Shown here piece after piece: positions 1 through 6,573 of a stretch of 10,342 bases of DNA. The notes beneath the pieces were generated by a model. The model ran no database searches. It saw only the letters and a list, made by a program, of their open reading frames with translations, and was not told where the DNA came from. Positions within the stretch are counted from its first letter, which is position 1, and each line of letters begins with the position of its first letter. A program made the translations under genes and the position numbers. Source of the DNA: JBDKJS01 sp039806065 (GTDB lineage: Bacteria; Bacteroidota; Bacteroidia; AKYH767-A; 2013-40CM-41-45); contig JBDKJS010000042.1 in assembly GCA_039806065.1 (NCBI GenBank), positions 1 through 10,342 of the forward strand, read 5' to 3'.

Positions 1-472
1 GACTGCTAAAGATAAAGCAACCGGAAAATCTCAAAACATTAGAATAGAAGCCTCAAGTGGTTTAAGTGATGATGAAATAAAACGTATGAAAGCAGAAGCC
101 GAAGCCAATGCCGAAGCAGATAGAAAGACAAAGGAGGAAGCTGATAAAGTAAATCAGGCTGATAGTTTGATTTTTCAAACTGAAAAGCAGTTGACAGAAT
201 ATGGCGAAAAACTTTCAGCACCTAATAAAGAAAATATACAAAAGGCACTTAGTGAATTGAAGGAAGCTCATAAGGAAAAAGATTTAGCTAAAATTGAAAC
301 TAGTATGAACGCACTCAACACGGCTTGGCAAGCTGCTAGTGAAGAAATGTACAAGGCTGCCCAAGCCAGCGGCCCTGAAAATGCTCAAGCAGGAAATGCC
401 AATGAAAGTAAAAGTGGCGATACTGAGGTAACAGATGTAGATTTTGAAGAAGTGAAAGAAAACAAATCATAA
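1..472 (+). CDS. dnaK: Molecular chaperone DnaK (Hsp70), C-terminal fragment, 5' end outside window
   Basis: About 156 residues of a reading frame that is already open at base 2 and ends with TAA at 470-472. The first visible residues (AKDKATGKSQNIRIEASSGL) are the end of the Hsp70 beta-sandwich substrate-binding domain. After them comes the helical lid, rich in Glu, Lys and Ala, with the usual KTKEEADKVNQAD and Q-LTEYGEKL stretches. The protein ends in a low-complexity Gly/Asn/Ser linker and the acidic tail VTDVDFEEVKE, which resembles the conserved DnaK C-terminus that contacts co-chaperones and clients. DnaK is a cytosolic ATP-dependent foldase working with DnaJ and GrpE. Neither partner gene is visible here; the ATPase domain lies upstream of the window. 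The internal ATG at base 86 is not the start, because homology continues upstream of it. A terminator follows directly, so dnaK is the last gene of its transcript. Confidence 0.96.
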   Translation, partial: TAKDKATGKSQNIRIEASSGLSDDEIKRMKAEAEANAEADRKTKEEADKVNQADSLIFQTEKQLTEYGEKLSAPNKENIQKALSELKEAHKEKDLAKIETSMNALNTAWQAASEEMYKAAQASGPENAQAGNANESKSGDTEVTDVDFEEVKENKS

Positions 473-492
473 ATCTATCAATCTCAAAGAAG

Positions 493-521
493 AACCGAAG
501 CCTCTACGCTTCGGTTTTTTT
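493..521 (+). terminator. Rho-independent terminator of dnaK
   Basis: A perfect 9-bp stem, aaccgaagc (493-501) paired with gcttcggtt (508-516), has a 6-nt loop and runs into seven T residues (515-521). It lies 20 bases after the dnaK stop. On the minus strand the hairpin is followed by ttcttcttt, a weaker U-rich tract, so it may also stop the opposing acyltransferase transcript. The last T's and the next A (520-522) are the TAA stop of that opposing gene. Confidence 0.9.
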
Positions 522-1710
522 ATATACCAGAAATAAATTTTTTGATGGCTGCTCTCTCAGATGGAGTCAATAAAAAAAACGATTTTACTGCATGCCAATT
601 TTCGCGAAATCTAATCACTGCAAACCCTAGATCGCCAATAAACAGAAGGAATACTAGTGCAGGCCAAATGCCTAAGGCAAAATAAAGAGCTATAAAAAAA
701 GCTATCGCATATATCGGAAAGAACAAAACCACTGCAGCTGCAATTACGCTATCATAAAATACGCTGTTATAAAATTTACTTCTTACGAAAGTTCTGGTAA
801 TATAGTAGAATGGACCATTTACGATCATCCCTAACAGAGCCGGTATTAGTAAAACGATGGCGTAAAAAGCGTGCTTTAATGTATGCTTAAAAGTTAATGC
901 ACATTTATGCCAAGTAATTTTTGCAGCAGCGCTAATTAGCAAACCCTCTTGGGTAGCTTCAAAAAAGGAACGCGGATCTTTAGCAATTTTTTGTTGTTTT
1001 TCGCTGCTAAATAATTGTTGATTATTCTGGATAAATTGTAAAAAATTTAGTTCTTCCTTTTGATGCTGATTAATAACCAAAGTAGAGGCAGTAAGGCTTT
1101 GCTTTAATTGCTGATTAAATTTGGTAATAAATTCGCCATTCAATTCTTTGCAATCAAACTGATCTTTGGTGATCGGCTCATGAAAAGTTAGGATGGCGCT
1201 TTTATGAAAACTCTTAAAGCAATCATAATTAATGGTTACTGGAATTACTTTGAGTTGCTGGCCAATTCTTGGATCAGCCCACGAGGCGAAAGCAAGTCTT
1301 GCAGTACCTTTTTTGAGAGCCCGCAGCTTCCACTCATTTTCACAAGCTCCTTCTGAAAAAATAAGGACGTTATCTTTTTTAGCAAATAACTCTCTACACT
1401 GATCAAAAGTACCGTCATTGCGATGCAAATTTTCTTTCCCCTCACTAAGCCTAAAAACGGGTAACACTTTTAGCCTAAACAGTGCATTAGCATGCCACTT
1501 TTTTTTGAAAACATCACCTCTAGCCAAAAACCAAACCGGATCACGAAATTGTATTCCTATAAGCACAGCATCTAAAAAACTGTTAGGATGGTTCACTGCG
1601 AATAAAATGGGGCCTCTTTCATTAAGTACAGGCTTGTTATTAATCCAGAGAGCCCTGCAGTAAATGCGCAATACAATTTTCAGATATGCTTTTAGAATGG
1701 TGTAAATCAA
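520..1710 (-). CDS. Lysophospholipid/glycerophosphate acyltransferase family protein (PlsC-like) with C-terminal membrane segments
   Basis: A 396-residue protein with the four acyltransferase blocks in order. These are NHPNSFLD (residues 40-47, the His/Asp catalytic pair), the GDVFKKKW...LPVFRL region (65-88), FSEG (118-121, phosphate binding) and VIPVTINY (155-162). The His-Asp pair is spaced HX5D rather than the HX4D of classical PlsC, as I recall for the yeast Gpt2/Sct1-like branch. Family members move acyl chains onto glycerol-3-phosphate or lysophospholipids at the cytoplasmic membrane. About residues 280-375 contain two to three hydrophobic segments (for example AIVLLIPALLGMIV), so the enzyme is probably membrane-integrated and longer than the roughly 240-residue PlsC. 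The start is TTG at 1710, overlapping the TGA of the upstream transporter (TTGA). No usable ATG exists near the N-terminus, and the conserved HX5D block begins only 40 residues in. Substrate is not determinable from sequence. Confidence 0.85.
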   Translation of the reverse strand: MIYTILKAYLKIVLRIYCRALWINNKPVLNERGPILFAVNHPNSFLDAVLIGIQFRDPVWFLARGDVFKKKWHANALFRLKVLPVFRLSEGKENLHRNDGTFDQCRELFAKKDNVLIFSEGACENEWKLRALKKGTARLAFASWADPRIGQQLKVIPVTINYDCFKSFHKSAILTFHEPITKDQFDCKELNGEFITKFNQQLKQSLTASTLVINQHQKEELNFLQFIQNNQQLFSSEKQQKIAKDPRSFFEATQEGLLISAAAKITWHKCALTFKHTLKHAFYAIVLLIPALLGMIVNGPFYYITRTFVRSKFYNSVFYDSVIAAAVVLFFPIYAIAFFIALYFALGIWPALVFLLFIGDLGFAVIRFRENWHAVKSFFLLTPSERAAIKKFISGI

Positions 1711-2585
1711 TGCGCGTTTTTAGTTTTTAAATAATGATAAAATGTGTGAAGCATTACTGTGAGCAATATAATCATTGCCCCCAAATAAAATCCACTTGTT
1801 AGGATGCTGCCTTCGTTGGCAAATATAACAGCTAAAATTATTCCATAAACAGGTTCCAAATTTAAGCTCAGGCTCATCGTAAATGCACTTACGTGTTTAA
1901 GAGCATCTAATGAAATGAGCCAAGCAAAAACGGTGCAAACCAATGCCAATATCAAGAGGTAAAAAAAGTTAATCGTATTGGGTATTTGCAAAGTATCACG
2001 ATCAAAAAACTGGTAAATGGGCAACAGCAAAGTCAACAGTAATAAACCAGCACTTAGTTCGATCAGTGTGATGTGCATTGCATGATATTTACTTGCAAGG
2101 TTTTTATTGAAAACGCCAAATAGAGCACTAAGGGCTGCGCTCATCACGCCTACAATGATTCCAGGCAGTGTACTTGTGTCCGCCTTATAAATAATAGCTA
2201 TCCCTATGATGGCCATTAGGCTAAAAAAAATTTCTAAGGCATCGAATTTTTTCTTGTTAATCAAAGGCTCAAATATGCTGGAAAAAAGGGCAATACTTGA
2301 GAGGCAAATCATGGCCACGCTAATGTTTGCGAGCTTGATGCTTTTATAGAAGGTAAGCCAATGCAGCATAACAATAAAACCAATGAGCGAAATTTTAATG
2401 ATTTCTTTCCTTGTCATACTGAATTTAAGATTACGCCACCGTAAATAAATTAATATTGCCAAAACGCTCAAGGCCAATCTATACCATACCAACATTCCTT
2501 CATTCAACATTATTTTTTTTCCAAGCAAACCAGTAAATCCCCAGAGAAAAATGGCCAGATGCATTTTTAAATAAGCATGCTTCAT
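1707..2585 (-). CDS. EamA/DMT-superfamily transporter
   Basis: A 292-residue, very hydrophobic protein with about ten predicted membrane helices arranged as two EamA repeats (about residues 5-135 and 142-283), the normal size and layout of drug/metabolite exporters of the DMT superfamily. Typical marks are the N-terminal FLWGFTGLLGK segment, the charged WRNLKFSMTRKE cytoplasmic loop before helix 3, and the second-repeat LNLEPVYGIILAVIFANE segment, which matches the conserved L-EPV-A-L-G-E stretch of the family. It should sit in the cytoplasmic membrane and export or import a small metabolite; the substrate cannot be read from the sequence. It starts at ATG 2585 and overlaps the maf stop (ATGA); its own TGA overlaps the TTG start of the acyltransferase. 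It is thus the middle gene of a tight three-gene unit. Confidence 0.9.
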   Translation of the reverse strand: MKHAYLKMHLAIFLWGFTGLLGKKIMLNEGMLVWYRLALSVLAILIYLRWRNLKFSMTRKEIIKISLIGFIVMLHWLTFYKSIKLANISVAMICLSSIALFSSIFEPLINKKKFDALEIFFSLMAIIGIAIIYKADTSTLPGIIVGVMSAALSALFGVFNKNLASKYHAMHITLIELSAGLLLLTLLLPIYQFFDRDTLQIPNTINFFYLLILALVCTVFAWLISLDALKHVSAFTMSLSLNLEPVYGIILAVIFANEGSILTSGFYLGAMIILLTVMLHTFYHYLKTKNAH

Positions 2586-3172
2586 GGTAATTGTTGAATA
2601 AAGCTCTTTAAATTCTTATATAGCAAATGCATGGGCAATCCCATCACATTAAAATAGGAGCCAACAATTTTTTCAATGCCTACGAGCCCAATCCAATCTT
2701 GTGCACCATAAGCACCGGCCTTGTCGTAAGGGGTATAATGCTTGATATAGTAAGAAATTTCTTCATCTGTAAGTGCAGCGAAACTAACTTGAGTGGCATC
2801 CACAAAACTAAACACCTTTGAACAGTGAGCAATGCACACTCCGGTATAAACAGTATGTGTGTGGTTGCTCAATGATGAAAGCATGGCAAAAGCTGCCGTA
2901 GCATTGGCGGGCTTATTTAGAATCTGGGTAGCAGTTGCCACGATCGTATCCGCGGTAATCAATACTTGATGATCTTTTAATTCAGGCAGTAGCAGGGAAG
3001 CCTTTCGTTGGGCGAGCATTTGTGGCACATCTTTGGGTAACCATTGAGCTTCAAAAGATTCATCAGCATCAATAGTTTTCAATTCAAATTCAAAGCCTGC
3101 TTGGCGCATCAATTCTTGCCTTCGCGGTGATGCACTTCCTAGAACAAGCTTATAATTCCCTAAATCAAACAT
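2582..3172 (-). CDS. maf: Maf family nucleoside triphosphate pyrophosphatase (YhdE-type, probable dTTP/UTP pyrophosphatase)
   Basis: A 196-residue protein, normal Maf length. Visible signatures are LGSASPRRQELM (residues 11-22, the phosphate-binding SxSPRR motif), ITADTIV (72-78, with the catalytic Asp75 of the ADT motif), the NKP loop (86-88), DKAGAYGAQDWIG (150-162) and SYFNVMGLPMHLLY near the C-terminus. SPRR and DKAGAYG-Q match the E. coli YhdE subgroup (dTTP/UTP hydrolysis to the monophosphate plus pyrophosphate) rather than YceF, which has SPWRR and a different late motif. Maf proteins act in the cytoplasm to remove non-canonical nucleotides and have been linked to septum formation and cell-division arrest. 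It is the first gene of the minus-strand cluster, starting at ATG 3172 after a divergent spacer, and its TGA overlaps the next ATG. Confidence 0.93.
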   Translation of the reverse strand: MFDLGNYKLVLGSASPRRQELMRQAGFEFELKTIDADESFEAQWLPKDVPQMLAQRKASLLLPELKDHQVLITADTIVATATQILNKPANATAAFAMLSSLSNHTHTVYTGVCIAHCSKVFSFVDATQVSFAALTDEEISYYIKHYTPYDKAGAYGAQDWIGLVGIEKIVGSYFNVMGLPMHLLYKNLKSFIQQLP

Positions 3173-3182
3173 AGAATGATGA

Positions 3183-3190
3183 CAAAATTA
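3183..3190 (-). promoter_or_regulatory. Candidate -7 promoter box of the maf operon
   Basis: Reading the minus strand, TAATTTTG fits the Bacteroidota -7 consensus TAnnTTTG exactly and ends 10 nt before the maf ATG. I found no TTG/TTTG -33 element at the usual distance, so the call rests on the box and its position alone. The identical octamer precedes ribD. Confidence 0.35.
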
Positions 3191-3243
3191 TTATTTTGCA
3201 TCAATTTATATCCATCATTCGAAATTATAATTTTAAATATTTC

Positions 3244-3251
3244 TACTTTGC
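3244..3251 (+). promoter_or_regulatory. Weak candidate promoter box of the response-regulator gene
   Basis: TACTTTGC resembles the Bacteroidota -7 element but is one base short between TA and TTTG. It would give a 5' leader of roughly 50 nt before the ATG at 3310. No clear -33 TTG is seen. The surrounding 137-bp divergent spacer (3173-3309) is otherwise AT-rich without a strong hairpin. Confidence 0.2.
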
Positions 3252-3309
3252 AGCACCATTCGAACCAAACTTATAGATACACTGCGTGTTCTGTATTCAT
3301 TAAAGTGTT

Positions 3310-3972
3310 ATGAATTTAAAAACAAACAAGAAAGAAAAAAGCAAACTCATCATTGTAGATGACCATCAGATGTTGATAGACGGATTAAAATCACTGCTAC
3401 ATGGTGAAAAAGATTTTGAAGTTATAGGAGAGGCTAATAATGCTGAAGCAGCTTTGGATTTGGTAAAAGCCCTGGCCCCTGATATATTAATTACTGATAT
3501 TAATATGCCTGGCACCAATGGTATTGCGCTCTCAAAAAAAATAAAAGCTACCCAGCCTGAAACATTGATACTGGCATTAAGCATGTATGGAGAAAAGGAA
3601 ATTATCCATGAAATGCTGGAAGCTGGCGTAAATGGATATATTCTGAAAAATACTGGTAAGCAAGAATTGCTTTTTGCATTAAGGAAACTAGTTGAAGGTG
3701 GTATGTATTTTTCTGAAGAGGTTACCTTGGAAATAATTAAAGGAGTAGGACAGAGGCAGCGCAAAGAAGAAATAGCAGTAACTTTGACTGAACGTGAGCA
3801 AGACATAGTAGCATTGATTGCAAAAGAGCTTACGAATGCCGCTATCGCAAAAGAACTTTTTATAAGTGAACGCACAGTAGAAACACATCGAAAAAATATA
3901 TTTCGCAAAACAGCTACCAAATCGGTAATAGGTTTATTGAATTGGGCCAAGGCAAATGGTTTTCTCAAATAA
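3310..3972 (+). CDS. NarL/FixJ (LuxR-type) DNA-binding response regulator, orphan
   Basis: A 220-residue two-domain response regulator of normal length. The receiver domain (about residues 12-130) has the acidic pair Asp17-Asp18 in VDDHQ, phosphoacceptor Asp63 in LITDINMP, Ser91 in the Thr/Ser switch position (LALSMYG) and Lys113 in YILKNTG, so all phosphorylation residues are present. The output domain (about 157-220) is a LuxR-type helix-turn-helix: LTEREQDIVALIAKELTNAAIA followed by the recognition helix region ISERTVETHRKNIFRK. It should be a cytosolic transcription factor activated by a histidine kinase. No kinase gene lies on either side, so its partner is encoded elsewhere. The first 12 residues are unusually Lys-rich (NLKTNKKEKSK). 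It is transcribed away from maf and converges on rlmI with a 3-bp gap. Confidence 0.95.
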   Translation: MNLKTNKKEKSKLIIVDDHQMLIDGLKSLLHGEKDFEVIGEANNAEAALDLVKALAPDILITDINMPGTNGIALSKKIKATQPETLILALSMYGEKEIIHEMLEAGVNGYILKNTGKQELLFALRKLVEGGMYFSEEVTLEIIKGVGQRQRKEEIAVTLTEREQDIVALIAKELTNAAIAKELFISERTVETHRKNIFRKTATKSVIGLLNWAKANGFLK

Positions 3973-3975
3973 AAG

Positions 3976-5151
3976 CTACGCTACTAGCAGCACCAACCCT
4001 TTTAAATATTCACCTTCTGGATGATATACATTGATGGGATGATCTGCCGGTTGCGATAGCTGATGTAAAATACTCACTTTTCTTTTGGCTTGCATGGCAG
4101 CTTGGAAAATGATTTTACGAAACAAGTCTTTATCAATCACCTGTGAACAACTAAAAGTAAAGAGCAAGCTGTTGGATTTCATTCCCTTCATCGTTTCCGC
4201 ATTCAAATTCCTATAGCCGATCATGGCCCTTTTAACAGCATCCAAGTGTTTGGCAAATGCTGGAGGATCTAACACAATTAGATCATATTCATTTAACGGA
4301 TTAGACTTTATAAATTCAAAAGCATCAGCAAGTAGGAATTGGTGCCTTGATGGATCTATATTTTTATTAAGTTCTAAATTTTGATTAGTCCAATGAGATG
4401 CTTTCTTGGCACTGTCAACACTGGTTACTTTAAGTGCACCGGCAGCAAGCGCGTACAATGAAAATCCGCCTGAATAGCTAAAAGTATTTAACACGGTCTT
4501 CCCTTTGGCATATTGCCCTAGCAATTTTCTATTCTCTCGTTGATCTAGAAAAAATCCAGTTTTTTGTCCAGCTTGGTAATCTACCTCAAAATAAATGCCG
4601 TTTTCAATGCACACTACCGTTTCAGGAGTTCCGTGTATGCAGCGATCAGAATCGGTGTCAAGAATTTTTTTATTGTAAACAACTTTTATTTCGAGATCAA
4701 CTAATGCTAACAGCGCTTGTGCAATTTGCAATTGATGCTGTAGCATACCAGGCGAATGGCATTGTATGACAGCTGTAAAATTATAAACATCAACAATCAG
4801 CCCAGGAAGTTGATCGCCTTCCCCGTGCACCAATCTAAAAGCATTGGTCTGAAGGGTGTGCTCAAAAATCAATTTTCTTCTTATCCATGCCTTTTCAATT
4901 ACTTCATTCCAATAGTGTTGATCCAGCATCAGCTTTTCGAAAGAAAGAATTCTAACCATGATACTTGATTTGGTGTAATGGCCTATGGCCATGAATTGCT
5001 GTTGTTGATTGGCAACTTGTACGATGGCTCCATCTGCTAAACCTTCAGGAACTTGGGCAAAAGCACCACTAAATATCCATGGATGCCTTTGTAGAATTGA
5101 CTTTTCCTTACCTGCTTTGAGCAATAGAGTTGGTGGTTGAGTGTGCGACAT
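3976..5151 (-). CDS. rlmI: 23S rRNA cytosine-C5 methyltransferase RlmI (class I SAM-dependent)
   Basis: A 391-residue protein nearly the same length as E. coli RlmI (396). Order of parts: an N-terminal PUA RNA-binding domain with KAGKEKSILQRHPWIFSGA (residues 12-30); the central LVHGEGDQLPGLIVDVY block (107-123); KTGFFLDQREN (197-207); SAM-binding motif I in VLNTFSYSGGFSLYAL (220-235) with the acidic SVD (244-246); the DPP-F motif LIVLDPPAFAK (291-301); and FTFSCS (331-336), whose Cys335 is the likely catalytic nucleophile of m5C transferases. The C-terminus keeps the QPADHP-YPEGEYLKGL pattern. In E. coli the enzyme makes m5C1962 in 23S rRNA before ribosome assembly; target identity here is by homology. 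The gene is monocistronic as far as seen, starting at ATG 5151 and ending with TAG three bases from the convergent response regulator. Confidence 0.94.
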   Translation of the reverse strand: MSHTQPPTLLLKAGKEKSILQRHPWIFSGAFAQVPEGLADGAIVQVANQQQQFMAIGHYTKSSIMVRILSFEKLMLDQHYWNEVIEKAWIRRKLIFEHTLQTNAFRLVHGEGDQLPGLIVDVYNFTAVIQCHSPGMLQHQLQIAQALLALVDLEIKVVYNKKILDTDSDRCIHGTPETVVCIENGIYFEVDYQAGQKTGFFLDQRENRKLLGQYAKGKTVLNTFSYSGGFSLYALAAGALKVTSVDSAKKASHWTNQNLELNKNIDPSRHQFLLADAFEFIKSNPLNEYDLIVLDPPAFAKHLDAVKRAMIGYRNLNAETMKGMKSNSLLFTFSCSQVIDKDLFRKIIFQAAMQAKRKVSILHQLSQPADHPINVYHPEGEYLKGLVLLVA

Positions 5152-5157
5152 AGCATG

Positions 5158-5185
5158 CGAAAGTATTACAGCTTCAGTTACCCAA
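5158..5185 (-). promoter_or_regulatory. Candidate rlmI promoter (TTG-N17-TACTTTCG)
   Basis: On the minus strand TTG (5185-5183), then 17 nt, then TACTTTCG (5165-5158), one mismatch from TAnnTTTG. The spacing is compatible with the Bacteroidota -33/-7 arrangement. The box ends only 6 nt before the ATG, implying a leaderless or nearly leaderless mRNA if real. The rest of the 199-bp divergent spacer (5152-5350) is AT-rich, without any strong hairpin or repeat I could see. Confidence 0.3.
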
Positions 5186-5334
5186 CACTATCAACTACTC
5201 ATTATTTATTTCCACTGGTATGTTAAATTCAAGAATATTAATTTTATTAAACATTTATAATTTCATAATCAATGTCTTTTAGCAGAATCCAAACAATAGT
5301 TAAAATCATGTTAGTATGGTAGCAATAAAAGTTT

Positions 5335-5342
5335 TACTTTAG
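5335..5342 (+). promoter_or_regulatory. Weak candidate -7 box of the YiiX-like gene
   Basis: TACTTTAG differs from TAnnTTTG at one position and ends 8 nt before the ATG at 5351. No TTG at the expected -33 distance is present, so this is a weak call that gains support only from the similar placement of boxes at other genes in the window. Confidence 0.2.
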
Positions 5343-5350
5343 GTGCCGCT

Positions 5351-6016
5351 ATGGAAAAATTTACTAAACTATTGCTTTTAATACTGAGCATAACCTTTTC
5401 TGCAACAGGAATTTATATTTCAAGAATGATAGAGCCAGTTTCAATAGGTTTAACCCAACTAGAAAGTGCAGATGCTTGGGATATAGCCAAACCAGATTAC
5501 CGCACACTCAAAAATGGCGATCTTATTTTCAGGCATGGAAGGGGATTTACAAGCAACGCCTTCATGCAAATGAATTTAAATGACAAGCAATATTCGCATG
5601 CGGGAATATTATTTATTGAAAATGAGGTTCCGATCGTTTACCATGCCATTGGCGGAGAAGATCATCCTGATGCCACCATCAGGCGTGATGAGCTAGCTTA
5701 CTTCTGTAATGCTGATTTGGTACATGGATTTGGCATATATAGATTAGATCTTTCTTCAGAACAACTAAGCAAGGCGGCTGATTTGGTTAGATCATGGTAC
5801 AATGAGGGAATAAAATTCGACATGGACTTTGATCTTGCAACTGATCAAGAAATGTATTGCTCTGAATTTGTTTATAAAGCAATAAAAAAAGCTGCTGCTA
5901 ATGAAAATTATTTATCTTTGACCCGCTTTTCTGGAAGAGAGTATGTGGCTTGCGACAATCTTTACCTCAACAAGCATGCAAGCACAATTTATCATTACCA
6001 ATACTCAAACAACTAA
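5351..6016 (+). CDS. YiiX/YebB-like permuted NlpC/P60 papain-fold hydrolase, membrane-anchored or exported
   Basis: A 221-residue protein. Residues 5-24 form a hydrophobic helix after a short charged N-terminus (signal anchor or signal peptide without a lipobox Cys), so the catalytic part is probably periplasmic. The remainder shows the circularly permuted papain-like order typical of the YiiX group: KNGDLIFRHGRG (54-65), YSHAGILF with the likely catalytic His83 (81-88), and late in the chain FDMDFDLATDQEMYCSEFVYKA with the likely nucleophile Cys170. In canonical NlpC/P60 enzymes the Cys comes before the His; here it follows. Family members are thought to cleave amide or ester bonds in peptides or lipids, but few are characterised, so the substrate is open. 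A lipoprotein gene follows 19 bp downstream on the same strand with no terminator between, so the two may be co-transcribed and both act in the envelope. Confidence 0.8.
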   Translation: MEKFTKLLLLILSITFSATGIYISRMIEPVSIGLTQLESADAWDIAKPDYRTLKNGDLIFRHGRGFTSNAFMQMNLNDKQYSHAGILFIENEVPIVYHAIGGEDHPDATIRRDELAYFCNADLVHGFGIYRLDLSSEQLSKAADLVRSWYNEGIKFDMDFDLATDQEMYCSEFVYKAIKKAAANENYLSLTRFSGREYVACDNLYLNKHASTIYHYQYSNN

Positions 6017-6035
6017 TCATAATTAAATAATCTAA

Positions 6036-6521
6036 ATGAAAAAACAACTAATTGCAATTTTTGCAGCGGCAGTAGTTATACTAAGTGCAGCATGTAGCGG
6101 TGGCGATTCTCCTAAAGGAGTTGCTAACGAATTCTTAACTTCTCTAAACAAAATGGATTTTGCTAAGGCAAAAACTATGGGTACAGAAGAAACAGGTAAA
6201 CTTCTTGATATGCTAAGCAGCTTCAGCGCCATGGTACCTGACTCAGTAAAACAAAAAGAAGCAAATAAAAAAATTGAAATAGTAAATGAGAAAATTGAAG
6301 GCGACAATGCTACCGTAACTTATAAAACAGAAGGAAGCGATAAAGAAGAAACTTTGAAATTAGTTAAAGCAGATGGCAAATGGAAAGTTCAGATGAGCAA
6401 GGCTGATATGGGTGGTGGAGAAGAAGAAATGGAAGATGCTGGTGGCACCACTTCTGACACTATGAGTACTGATACGGCTGCTCCTGCTGGCGAAGGTGAT
6501 ACTACTAAAACTGAAAACTAA
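6036..6521 (+). CDS. Small lipoprotein with a DUF4878-like (NTF2-fold) domain
   Basis: A 161-residue protein. A lysine-started signal sequence with a hydrophobic core ends in a lipobox, SAAC, with Cys20 as the predicted lipidated residue; SGGD follows it, so the protein should be anchored in the envelope. About residues 25-120 match the general pattern of DUF4878-type domains: an N-terminal helix (SPKGVANEFLTSLNKMDFAKAKTM), a variable helix region, then beta strands NATVTYKTEGSDKEETLKLVKADGKWKV ending in the typical K-DGKWKV strand. The last 35-40 residues are a low-complexity Gly/Glu/Asp/Thr tail, probably disordered. Function is unknown; related domains are often found in small Bacteroidota lipoproteins. 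It lies 19 bp after the YiiX-like gene and is closed by a strong terminator. Confidence 0.8.
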   Translation: MKKQLIAIFAAAVVILSAACSGGDSPKGVANEFLTSLNKMDFAKAKTMGTEETGKLLDMLSSFSAMVPDSVKQKEANKKIEIVNEKIEGDNATVTYKTEGSDKEETLKLVKADGKWKVQMSKADMGGGEEEMEDAGGTTSDTMSTDTAAPAGEGDTTKTEN

Positions 6522-6545
6522 TATTTTTCAAGTATAGAAATGTTG

Positions 6546-6573
6546 ACCCGCTCTAAACAGAGCGGGTTTTTTT
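6546..6573 (+). terminator. Rho-independent terminator of the YiiX-like/lipoprotein unit
   Basis: A perfect 9-bp GC-rich stem, acccgctct (6546-6554) with agagcgggt (6559-6567), has a 4-nt aaac loop and is followed by a run of seven T residues (6567-6573). It lies 24 bases after the lipoprotein stop. The end of the T-run plus A6574 forms the TAA stop of the convergent methyltransferase, the same layout as at the dnaK terminator. Confidence 0.92.

Noticed and set aside
39..221. A 60-codon minus-strand frame within the dnaK tail
   Set aside because: Leu/His-rich antisense of Glu/Lys/Ala-rich dnaK codons; no independent support.
3366..3968. A 200-codon open frame antisense to the response-regulator gene
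   Set aside because: It lies entirely opposite a clearly homologous two-domain regulator, has a Ser/Ile-rich composition typical of antisense frames, and shows no recognisable domain.
3975..3991. Short inverted repeat (gctactagcagc) between the convergent response regulator and rlmI, considered as a terminator
   Set aside because: The repeat is imperfect with a very short stem and lacks a proper T-run after a stable hairpin in either direction.
5152..5350. 199-bp divergent spacer examined for a small RNA, riboswitch or short gene
   Set aside because: AT-rich with no stable hairpin, repeats or credible small frame; only weak promoter-like boxes near each start were kept.
6032..6307. A 91-codon minus-strand frame over the lipoprotein gene
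   Set aside because: It mirrors the signal-peptide and domain codons of the lipoprotein; the plus-strand frame has a lipobox, a domain pattern and its own terminator.
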